From positions 1 through 11,333 of the forward strand of contig CAMLDY010000084.1 in NCBI GenBank assembly GCA_946478895.1: a stretch of DNA of 11,333 nt. Reading direction: 5' to 3'. A program made the position numbers and the translations under genes. Of the stretch, positions 1 through 5,957 are shown piece by piece (position 1 is the stretch's first letter; every line of letters starts with the position of its first letter). The notes under the pieces are model-generated. The model was not told the DNA's origin and made no database searches. It saw only the letters and a program-made list of their open reading frames with translations. This DNA is from an uncultured Gemmatimonadota bacterium (lineage in GTDB: Bacteria > Gemmatimonadota > Gemmatimonadetes > Gemmatimonadales > Gemmatimonadaceae).

Positions 1-172
1 CCAGCGCCATTGGCGTGCCCGGATGTCCCGAATCCGCCTTTTGAACCGCGTCCATTGCCAGAACTCTGATGGCGTTGATGCAGAGATGTTCCAGGGTGTT
101 ACTCGATCCGGGAACTGGCGGTGGGGATGCGCTGGATCTCGGTGCGGTTGCGGTGTCGGCGGGCTCTGACAT
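1..172 (-). CDS. tkt: Transketolase, N-terminal part (runs off left edge)
   Basis: Reading leftward from an ATG at 172, 57 codons stay open to the window edge. From about residue 25 the protein matches the start of transketolase: an N-terminal helix with NAIRVLAMDAVQKADSGHPG followed by TPMAL. The His of SGHPG (residue 50) corresponds to the conserved active-site His near the thiamine diphosphate site (His26 in E. coli, His30 in yeast). Transketolase moves two-carbon ketol units between sugar phosphates in the non-oxidative pentose phosphate pathway in the cytosol. The first 25 or so residues are a Pro/Ser/Ala-rich extension not needed for the fold, so a later start is possible, although I see no good alternative start codon before the homologous part. 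No strong Shine-Dalgarno is visible. It follows the hydrolase gene in the same direction after a 91-bp gap, which may hold its own promoter. The family call is secure from the motif; the C-terminal bulk is outside the window. Confidence 0.88.
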   Translation of the reverse strand, partial: MSEPADTATAPRSSASPPPVPGSSNTLEHLCINAIRVLAMDAVQKADSGHPGTPMAL

Positions 173-211
173 TGGACGCAGTTGGCGGGAGCTCAGTAGT
201 GCTCTGAATGA

Positions 212-240
212 AAGATAGCGGTCGCATCTATCACGCCGAA
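212..240 (-). promoter_or_regulatory. Possible promoter for transketolase
   Basis: On the minus strand a TTCGGC (235-240) and a TATCTT (212-217) are separated by 17 bp, a weak sigma70-like pair. It would give a 5' leader of about 30 nt before the ATG at 172. The -10 matches consensus at four of six positions; the -35 is poor. This is pattern matching only. Confidence 0.22.
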
Positions 241-264
241 GTGGGGAGTAACCTGAAACCCACT
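240..264 (-). other. Short inverted repeat at the hydrolase stop codon
   Basis: AGTGGG (240-245) and CCCACT (259-264) form a perfect 6-bp dyad with a 13-nt loop. The right arm touches the first base of the hydrolase stop codon complement, so in the leftward transcript the stem begins at the stop codon. No T-run follows, so it is not a convincing intrinsic terminator; it could reduce read-through into transketolase or stabilise the 3' end. Confidence 0.25.
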
Positions 265-899
265 CATGCGCGCGCCCTCTGAGTCGCGAGCCAATCGGCA
301 GCCTCGCGCATCTCTGTCGGCGTGAGATTGTGGCCGGTGAGCTGCCATTTGAGTGTTACGTCGGCTCCGGCTGATTTGAGGAGCTCGACGAGGCGCTCGA
401 CGCTCTCCGCCGGGACGATCGGATCCATGCGTCCCGATGAGATTGCCACCGCTTTGCCGGAGAGATCACTGCGCTCAGTCGGCTCGTAGACGAGCATCGG
501 TCGGAGAAGAATTGCGCCGCGGAAGACGTCGGGCTCGACGAGCATCACCGTGGACGCGACGTTGGCGCCGTTGGAGTATCCGAGGGCGAAGATGCGCGAT
601 GGGTCGAGCCGGTAAGTGACGGTAGCCGCGCGAATGAATCTCGCCAGCTCTTCGGCGCGCGAGTGGACTTCCTTGGGGTCGAACACTCCTTCGGACAGTC
701 TGCGGAAAAACCGCGGTGCGCCGTTCTCGAGCACGTTACCGCGCGGGCTCAGGATCGCGGCTCCAGGCGCCACCGCCTGACCGATCCCGATCAAATCGTT
801 TTCATCACCACCGGTGCCGTGCAGGACGACGAGGGTATCGGCTGATGTCGGGTCTTCAGCCGGGACGAAGCGGTGGATGAAGCCGAGGTCTGCGCTCAC
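264..899 (-). CDS. Alpha/beta hydrolase, carboxylesterase/phospholipase family (MhqD-like)
   Basis: A 211-residue cytosolic hydrolase with no signal peptide or membrane segment. The alpha/beta-hydrolase features are clear: an oxyanion-hole strand VVLHGTGGDE (residues 24-33), the nucleophile elbow GYSNG with Ser109, acid Asp159 in SGRMDPIVP, and base His190 in TGHNL. Length and motif order fit the phospholipase/carboxylesterase family (Abhydrolase_2), which also contains Bacillus MhqD. The start is GTG at 897-899, overlapping the stop of the dioxygenase gene by 4 bp (GTGA), so the two genes are almost certainly translationally coupled. Because its partner is a ring-cleaving dioxygenase, a role in hydrolysing products of quinone or catechol-like electrophiles is a reasonable inference. 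Substrate specificity cannot be read from the sequence, and a general carboxylesterase is the alternative. Confidence 0.85.
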   Translation of the reverse strand: MSADLGFIHRFVPAEDPTSADTLVVLHGTGGDENDLIGIGQAVAPGAAILSPRGNVLENGAPRFFRRLSEGVFDPKEVHSRAEELARFIRAATVTYRLDPSRIFALGYSNGANVASTVMLVEPDVFRGAILLRPMLVYEPTERSDLSGKAVAISSGRMDPIVPAESVERLVELLKSAGADVTLKWQLTGHNLTPTEMREAADWLATQRARA

Positions 900-1864
900 G
901 CGTTCGGCCCGCGCAGCTCGAGGGGCGTCTGAAGATTCGGAAGCAAAGCCTCGATCTCGAACCGGCGTGGCTCGAGCCAGCTCGGAAGCTTGAGCGATTG
1001 TCCAAGCGCGTCGGATGGCTCGTCGACGGTAAAGCCCGGTGGATCCGTGGCGATCTCGAAGAGGACCCCACCGGGCTCGCGGAAATAAATGGACTTGAAG
1101 TAATCGCGGTCGAGCTGGGGCGTGACGTTATAGCCGAGCGAGGTGAGCTCGGTTCGAATGCTCATCTGCTCGGCTTCGTTGGTGCAGCGGAACGCGACGT
1201 GGTGAACGGTGCCGGCGCCCATCATTCCCGACCAGATGCCGGGCACGCAGCGGATGTCGACGATGGTTCCGGGGCCCCCGCCCGCCGCGGCGTAGCGGAA
1301 GATGCTGCCCTGCTCGCGCGCCAGTGTGAAACCCAGAGTGTTGGTGAGGAGCTGGCCGGTGAGCTCGTTCGCATCGAGCCAGAGAGTGACGGAGTAGACG
1401 CCCCGGATGGCGTGCTCAGCCGGCACACCGGCAGCGGACCAGCCGGGGGTCGATTCGACCGATGGATGGGCGACGAGCTCACCCATGAAGCCATCGTGAT
1501 CCTTGAACGCGATGACGCGCTCGTCGTCGTAGCGCGCGGCGGGCTGCTCGAATTCGACGCGTTTCTTGATCAGTCGCTCGATCCAGAACCCGACTGAGCT
1601 GGGAAGGATCGAGAAGGATGTAACGGCCACCTGACCACCACCCTGGCGACCGCGCCGCGCATCCGGCCACGGGAAGAAAGTCAGAATCGTTCCCGGGTGG
1701 CCCGCCTCGTCACCGAAGTAGAAGTGATAGGTGGTGGGATCGTCAAAGTTGACGGTGCGCTTAACGAGCCGGAGCCCGAGGGCGCCGGCATAGAAGTCGA
1801 GGTTACGCTGCGGATTGCTGGCAATGCCGGTGACGTGATGAATACCGGCGGTCCGGAAACTCAT
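896..1864 (-). CDS. Ring-cleaving dioxygenase, glyoxalase/VOC fold (MhqE/MhqO/MhqA-like)
   Basis: The 322-residue protein has two vicinal-oxygen-chelate halves. The first begins at residue 7 with GIHHVTG; the second contains GTVHHVAF (residues 218-225) and ends with GGVLFEIATDPPGF (265-278). His in HHVTG (9/10), His in VHHVAF (221/222) and Glu270 give the usual two-His, one-carboxylate metal site of this superfamily. The full length, the RTVNFDDP segment and the FEIATDPPGF signature fit the YkcA/YdfO/YodE group, which in Bacillus subtilis is controlled by MhqR and protects against methylhydroquinone and catechol. The ATG at 1864 is 15 bp after the stop of the small hydrophilic gene and has only a weak purine-rich GGGA close to it. 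No MhqR-type regulator gene is in the window. The family is secure; the exact ring substrate is unknown. Confidence 0.87.
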   Translation of the reverse strand: MSFRTAGIHHVTGIASNPQRNLDFYAGALGLRLVKRTVNFDDPTTYHFYFGDEAGHPGTILTFFPWPDARRGRQGGGQVAVTSFSILPSSVGFWIERLIKKRVEFEQPAARYDDERVIAFKDHDGFMGELVAHPSVESTPGWSAAGVPAEHAIRGVYSVTLWLDANELTGQLLTNTLGFTLAREQGSIFRYAAAGGGPGTIVDIRCVPGIWSGMMGAGTVHHVAFRCTNEAEQMSIRTELTSLGYNVTPQLDRDYFKSIYFREPGGVLFEIATDPPGFTVDEPSDALGQSLKLPSWLEPRRFEIEALLPNLQTPLELRGPNA

Positions 1865-1879
1865 CGTCCCGATTCTTGC

Positions 1880-2077
1880 TTAGCTTCTCTTCGGCGTCTC
1901 GCGCTTGTCGGTGCTGGTACGTGGAGAGCCGTGCTCGCCTCCATAGCCGCTCTTGTGCTCGTGCGGATGGGAAGGGACGTCTTCAGGATTGGGCTGCCCG
2001 GAGCGTGTGCCCGAATCCCCATCGCCCTGCCTCGAAGGGGGCTGCTTACTCTGTTCCTGCTTTTGCCTGGATGCCAT
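1880..2077 (-). CDS. Small hydrophilic, His/Gly-rich protein of unknown function
   Basis: A 65-residue reading frame begins at ATG 2077 with a good Shine-Dalgarno (GGAGA, complement of 2082-2086) 4 nt before it, and ends 15 bp before the dioxygenase start. The protein is almost free of hydrophobic residues and rich in Gln, Ser, Pro, Gly, Lys, Arg, Glu and His, with a HPHEHKSGYGGEHG segment at residues 37-50. It should be intrinsically disordered and resembles in composition the small stress-linked hydrophilic proteins of soil bacteria; I do not recognise a named family. An in-frame upstream ATG at 2209 would add 44 residues but would run into the divergent cyclase gene and lacks the ribosome site, so the short form is preferred. 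Position suggests co-transcription with the dioxygenase and hydrolase. A different frame here (stop at 1861) is the competing interpretation. Confidence 0.55.
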   Translation of the reverse strand: MASRQKQEQSKQPPSRQGDGDSGTRSGQPNPEDVPSHPHEHKSGYGGEHGSPRTSTDKRETPKRS

Positions 2078-2109
2078 AAATTCTCCAATCGTCCACCCTT
2101 CCTCTGAAG

Positions 2110-2126
2110 CAACGGACATGCCGTTG
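2110..2126. promoter_or_regulatory. Inverted repeat in the divergent spacer (possible operator)
   Basis: CAACGG-N5-CCGTTG is a perfect 6-bp dyad in the 63-bp gap between the leftward small gene and the rightward cyclase. With one bulged base the symmetry extends outward to AGC/GGCT. A 10-bp palindrome ACATCGATGT (2133-2142) lies just to the right and overlaps the cyclase GTG start. The position between two divergent starts is typical of a regulator site, but no regulator is identified. Confidence 0.3.
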
Positions 2127-2140
2127 GCTGAGACATCGAT

Positions 2141-3052
2141 GTGAGCCGGACCGCGCCCTCCAAAAAGCCCAAAAAACAAAAGCGAGTACGAAACCTGAGC
2201 GATCCACAAACGCTCAGCGAGCTCGCAATGCGCCTCAAGGAGGGAATTTACATCACCACTCTGGACGGCGAGATCGTCGATGCGAATCCGGCATTCCTGG
2301 AAATGTTCGGCGTCGAATCACTCGCCGACCTGAAGGGATATCGAACCGACGACTTCGTGCGTCCGGAAGTTCGCGCGCGCGAGATGGCGCTCCTGGAGCG
2401 TGAGGGTGCGGTGCGCGACGTAGAGTTCCAGCTGACGCGCCGCGATGGTGAGACGCGCACTGTAGTGGACAGCGCATTTCTGTCGGTGGATCCAAAGACG
2501 GGCGAGAAATACTGTCACGGCATTCTCGTCGACATCACCCATCGCAAGGAGCTGCAGACCCAGCTGCTCGAGCTGAGTATTCGCGACCCGCTCACCGGAT
2601 GCTACAACCGCAGGTATCTGAACACGGTAACCCGCCAGTGTGAGGCGCAGCCCAAGGGCGAGTGGGGATGCATCTACCTCGACATCGACCACTTCAAGCA
2701 ATACAACGACAGCAACGGTCACGCTGAAGGCGACGCGGTGCTGGTGAAGATGGCGCGCTTTCTCATGCGCCACGTGCGCGCCGAGGAAGCGGTGGTACGA
2801 GTCGGCGGCGACGAATTCCTGGTGGTGCTCTGTGACTCCGGAGAAGACCAGACCGAGCACGTCGTGGCGAGGCTCCGCGCCGCGGCGCCGACGTCGGCGC
2901 CCGTTCCATTCTCGATGGGGTGGGCCGCCCGACGCGGCACGGAGTCATTCGAGCAAACGATGATCAGGGCCGATCACAGGTTGCTGGCGGTACGCGTGGA
3001 TGAGCGGCGCGATCTGCAGAAACGGCGGAAAAAGAAGCCGCGGCCCAGTTAA
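2141..3052 (+). CDS. PAS-GGDEF diguanylate cyclase, soluble
   Basis: A 303-residue cytosolic protein that should make cyclic di-GMP from two GTP. Residues 1-20 are strongly basic. Residues 26-136 form a PAS sensor domain (EGIYITTLDGEIVDANPAFL, closing with GILVDITHRKEL). A short coiled linker leads to the GGDEF domain from about 149: DPLTGCYNRR, metal-binding LDIDHFK (180-186), ND..GH..GD (189-198), and an intact GGDEF at 222-226, so catalysis is expected. The allosteric product-inhibition site, normally RxxD five residues before GGDEF, reads RAEE (213-216), so feedback control may be weak or altered. The end of the domain is short, and the usual ALYxAKxxGRN helix is replaced by RLLAVRVDERR before a polybasic tail. 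The start is GTG at 2141, because an in-frame stop lies at 2129-2131; no strong ribosome site is visible. The PAS ligand is unknown. Confidence 0.88.
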   Translation: MSRTAPSKKPKKQKRVRNLSDPQTLSELAMRLKEGIYITTLDGEIVDANPAFLEMFGVESLADLKGYRTDDFVRPEVRAREMALLEREGAVRDVEFQLTRRDGETRTVVDSAFLSVDPKTGEKYCHGILVDITHRKELQTQLLELSIRDPLTGCYNRRYLNTVTRQCEAQPKGEWGCIYLDIDHFKQYNDSNGHAEGDAVLVKMARFLMRHVRAEEAVVRVGGDEFLVVLCDSGEDQTEHVVARLRAAAPTSAPVPFSMGWAARRGTESFEQTMIRADHRLLAVRVDERRDLQKRRKKKPRPS

Positions 3053-3054
3053 GC

Positions 3055-3068
3055 CCGCCCAGAGGCGG
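3055..3068 (+). terminator. Small GC hairpin after the cyclase stop
   Basis: CCGCC-CAGA-GGCGG forms a 5-bp stem with a tetraloop, starting 3 nt after the TAA of the cyclase gene. It is followed by an A-rich stretch instead of T residues, so it is not a standard intrinsic terminator; it may be a transcript-end stabiliser or a Rho-dependent site neighbour. Confidence 0.25.
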
Positions 3069-3115
3069 CGAAGAACCGCAAAAACCCCAAAACGCCTTCG
3101 TGGTGTGTAAGTGAC

Positions 3116-3154
3116 TGCGTGACGCACGTCCCACAGTAGAACCTTCTTCTACTG
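3116..3154 (+). promoter_or_regulatory. Two adjacent inverted repeats upstream of the VIT-VWA gene
   Basis: TGCGT-G-ACGCA (3116-3126) is followed 7 nt later by CAGTAGAA-CCTTC-TTCTACTG (3134-3154), a perfect 8-bp stem with a 5-nt loop that ends 7 nt before the ATG at 3162. The hairpin occupies the place where a ribosome binding site would be, and no clear Shine-Dalgarno is present. It could be an RNA structure limiting translation or a DNA operator for the sigma-factor operon that begins here. Confidence 0.4.
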
Positions 3155-3161
3155 GTGTGTC

Positions 3162-5435
3162 ATGCGCTCATTCCTTCTTTCGCTCGTTCTCGGTGTTCCC
3201 GCGGCTCTCTCGGCCCAAATCATCGATGCGCCCCCGCGTCCGCTTCCTTGCCCCGTGCCGCCATGTGTGCGTGGACGACCGTGCGTGATGCCGGCTTGCG
3301 GCATTCCAATTCAGGATGTCGTTCGGCAGAGCAGCGACGTGCGGGTGAATCTGGTCGATCGAGTGCTGCGCTACGAAGTCACCGAGACATTCGTGAATCG
3401 GGGAAGCCGTGTCGGCGAGGCGGATTTCATGTTCCCGCTGCCGAAGGGCGCGGCGTTCCAGGATCTCAAGCTGTCGATCAACGGCGAGATGGTCGCGGGC
3501 GAGACGATGAGCGCCGATCGGGCGCGTCAGATCTATGAGGAGATCGTGCGCAGACAGCGCGATCCGGCGCTTCTGGAGTGGATGGGTTACGGACTGCTGC
3601 GCGCGCGGATCTTTCCGATCGCACCGGGCGAGGTAAAGAAAGTCGTCGTGCGATTCCAGACCGTCGCGCCGCGTGAAGGTGACGCGCTGCGGGTGGACTA
3701 TTTCCGCGGTCAGCGCTCCAACCAGGTCGGCGGGAGTCAGCAGCTCGAAGGCAGTACATCGCTGGTGCTGACATACCCCAACGATCCGATGTACGGAACT
3801 GCGTACTCGCCGACGCACACCATCTATGATGAGCGGTATGGCTCCGACTATCCGATGGACAACGCGGAAGATCGTTCATTCGCGTCGAGCAATCGCGGGT
3901 CGGTCAGACGGGTCGAGGTGAGGGACGCGCGCGGAGAGGTCACGCTCCTTATCCCGATCCGCCGGTCGACCAGCGCGGCGATCTCGATGCTGGCCAACGC
4001 CCCCGGCAACGAAGATGGCTTCGCGCTGATCACATTGTCACCGCCGGCAGTTCGGCCGCGTGCCGTGCCGCGGGACGTGACGTTCGTTCTGGATGTCTCG
4101 GGGTCGATGAGCGGTCAGAAGATCGAACAGGCGAGGGCGGCAGGTAAGCAGCTGCTCCGCACCCTGTCTCCCGCCGATCGTTTCCGGCTGATCGACTTCT
4201 CGAGCGATGTACGGACCTTCCGCGACGAGTTCTCGAGCGCGACGCCGGAGAACATTCGGGCGGCAACGCGCTATCTGGACGAGCTCGACGCCGAAGGATC
4301 GACGAACATCTCCGGTGCGCTCGATGAGGCGTTGTCGGCGCGGGTTCAGTCCGGCCGTTTGCCGATCATCCTGTTTCTGACCGATGGCCAGCCCACAGTC
4401 GGTGAGCGCAACGCATCGGTGATCGCGTCGAACGTGGCGAAGCAGCGCGGGTCGCGGAGATTGTTCACGTTCGGTGTCGGCGCCGATCTCAACGTTTCTC
4501 TCATCGAGCAGCTCGCCCTCGAAGGGCGCGGTACTGCCAGTTTCGTACGTCCCGACGAGTCAGTCGAGCGCGCAGTGGGCATTGTGGCGAGTCGTCTGAC
4601 GAGCCCGCTGGTGACCGACGTCCGCGTCCACGCTGATGGTGTACGTCTGCTCAAAATGCATCCAACCATGCCGGTGGACATATTTGCTGGAGAGGATCTC
4701 GTACTTCTGGCCCGCTACGATGGAGATGGCGATGCGACACTGCGCTTCGACGGCCAGACGACCAGTGGACCGGTGGCCTGGACGGCGCGGGTGAATTTTC
4801 CGGAGCGCTCGCGAGAGAACTCGTTCGTCGCGAGACTCTGGGCGACTCAGCGCGTCGGCTATTTGAGCGCCGAGAAGCGCAAGCACGGTGGATCGCAGGA
4901 GATCAACGACGAGATTCGCGAGCTCGGTGAGCGGTTCGGCATTCCAACCGAGTTCTCTTCGTACCTCGTCGTGGAGCCGGGAATGAACCAGCGCCGCATA
5001 GCGGGCAGAGGCGTTCAGCTGAACGGGGTGGTCGGCTCCAACTCTGCGCCGGCCGCGGCACCTGCTCCGGTCGCACAGTTCGAGGCCGCGAAGGCGGCGT
5101 CGGCCCAGCGCGCGGCCACCAGCATCTCGGCGGCGGACGCCGCGGTGGGCATCCGCGACGATGCCAGTGTGAGACGCGCGGGTAACGTCACCTTCGTTCT
5201 GCGTGACGGGGTCTGGACCGACGTTCGCTACAAGGGCACCGGCACGGTGCTGCGAGTGAAGCCTTACTCCGAAGCGTACTTCAAGCTGCTGGACATCGAG
5301 CCGGATCTGCGTGAGGCATTCTCGATTGGAGAGAGCGCGATCGTGACGGGGAAGAACATGGCAATCGAGCTGACGCCGTCGGGTGAAGAGCGCCTGACCG
5401 ACCGCGACATCGCACTACTCAAAGATCGCTGGTAA
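3162..5435 (+). CDS. Secreted VIT and von Willebrand factor A domain protein
   Basis: A 757-residue exported protein. Residues 1-18 form a signal peptide (LLSLVLGVPAALSA, likely cut before Gln19). A Pro-rich stretch follows with four Cys spaced C-x4-C-x5-C-x4-C (30, 35, 41, 46). Residues about 48-170 are a VIT domain (vault/inter-alpha-trypsin type; FPLPKGAAF, ARQIYEEIV, LLRARIFPI). Residues about 304-475 are a VWA domain with a complete metal-ion-dependent adhesion site: DVSGS (Asp311, Ser313, Ser315), Thr381 in EGSTNI and Asp408 in LTDG. A beta-rich part ends in FGIPTEFSSYLVVEP (592-606), then an Ala/Pro linker (628-660) and a C-terminal domain (670-757). No C-terminal membrane anchor or sortase signal is seen, so it is probably periplasmic or released. 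The ECF sigma gene begins 3 bp after its stop, which ties it to sigma/anti-sigma signalling. VWA domains bind protein ligands through a metal ion; the ligand is unknown. Confidence 0.87.
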   Translation: MRSFLLSLVLGVPAALSAQIIDAPPRPLPCPVPPCVRGRPCVMPACGIPIQDVVRQSSDVRVNLVDRVLRYEVTETFVNRGSRVGEADFMFPLPKGAAFQDLKLSINGEMVAGETMSADRARQIYEEIVRRQRDPALLEWMGYGLLRARIFPIAPGEVKKVVVRFQTVAPREGDALRVDYFRGQRSNQVGGSQQLEGSTSLVLTYPNDPMYGTAYSPTHTIYDERYGSDYPMDNAEDRSFASSNRGSVRRVEVRDARGEVTLLIPIRRSTSAAISMLANAPGNEDGFALITLSPPAVRPRAVPRDVTFVLDVSGSMSGQKIEQARAAGKQLLRTLSPADRFRLIDFSSDVRTFRDEFSSATPENIRAATRYLDELDAEGSTNISGALDEALSARVQSGRLPIILFLTDGQPTVGERNASVIASNVAKQRGSRRLFTFGVGADLNVSLIEQLALEGRGTASFVRPDESVERAVGIVASRLTSPLVTDVRVHADGVRLLKMHPTMPVDIFAGEDLVLLARYDGDGDATLRFDGQTTSGPVAWTARVNFPERSRENSFVARLWATQRVGYLSAEKRKHGGSQEINDEIRELGERFGIPTEFSSYLVVEPGMNQRRIAGRGVQLNGVVGSNSAPAAAPAPVAQFEAAKAASAQRAATSISAADAAVGIRDDASVRRAGNVTFVLRDGVWTDVRYKGTGTVLRVKPYSEAYFKLLDIEPDLREAFSIGESAIVTGKNMAIELTPSGEERLTDRDIALLKDRW

Positions 5436-5438
5436 CAG

Positions 5439-5957
5439 GTGACCGACGTCGAGCGACTCTTCCGGACCTACAACACCGCGCTGGTGAGATACCTGACGCG
5501 GCGGCTGGGAGATCGCGACTGGGCCGAGGAAGTTGCACAGGAGACTTTCGTGCGCGCGCTGAGGCAGACTTCGATTCAGAACGAAAGGGCGTGGCTGTTC
5601 GCCGTCGCGACGAACCTGGTGCGGGATGAGGCGCGGAAGGACAGCCGGCGTCGAAAGCACCTCGCGCTGCTGGCCGAGCAGGAGCGGGAGTCGATGGTCG
5701 AGCCCGAGGAGACCAGCCTCGAGCGCGCGCAGGAAGCAGCGATGGCGCGGAAAGCGGTGGATGCGCTGGCCGAGCGCGACCGGCTGGCGCTGCTGATGCG
5801 CGAGGAAGGGCTGGATTACAACGAGATCGCCGAGGCGTTGCAGCTGTCGCCGGGATCGGTGGGGACGACGCTGTCGCGCGCGCGGCGGCGGCTGGTGGAG
5901 AGCTACGAAGAGCTGCAGAAGGATCGAGAGGCGAGAGAGAAGCATGCAGCATCCTGA
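5439..5957 (+). CDS. ECF-type RNA polymerase sigma factor
   Basis: A 172-residue sigma factor of the extracytoplasmic function type, with only regions 2 and 4. Region 2 spans about 5-72 and has the characteristic DWAEEVAQETFVRAL (27-41, core-binding and -10 recognition) and WLFAVATNLVRDEARK (52-67). Region 4 spans about 105-155, with the helix-turn-helix YNEIAEALQLSPGSVGTTLS (127-146) for -35 recognition. The start is GTG at 5439, 3 bp after the TAA of the VIT-VWA gene, so translation is probably coupled. It directs polymerase to a small set of promoters when released from the anti-sigma factor encoded next. No regulon can be deduced; I looked for a GGAAC-type promoter before the operon and found none with proper spacing. 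Confidence 0.93.
   Translation: MTDVERLFRTYNTALVRYLTRRLGDRDWAEEVAQETFVRALRQTSIQNERAWLFAVATNLVRDEARKDSRRRKHLALLAEQERESMVEPEETSLERAQEAAMARKAVDALAERDRLALLMREEGLDYNEIAEALQLSPGSVGTTLSRARRRLVESYEELQKDREAREKHAAS

Noticed and set aside
1697..2107. A 136-residue rightward frame opposite the dioxygenase start.
   Set aside because: It lies mostly antisense to the conserved first VOC half of the dioxygenase and has no recognisable domain; high GC content makes such antisense frames common.
1861..2238. A 125-residue leftward frame whose stop overlaps the dioxygenase start by 4 bp.
   Set aside because: The product is Arg/Ser-rich without recognisable features, it extends deep into the divergent cyclase gene, and it lacks the ribosome site that supports the 65-residue frame in the same stretch. 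The overlap alone is not enough.
3072..3161. GAACC motifs before the VIT-VWA gene as an ECF sigma autoregulatory promoter.
   Set aside because: Copies at about 3072 and 3139 resemble an ECF -35, but no CGTC-like -10 lies 15-17 bp downstream in a position that would start transcription before the ATG.
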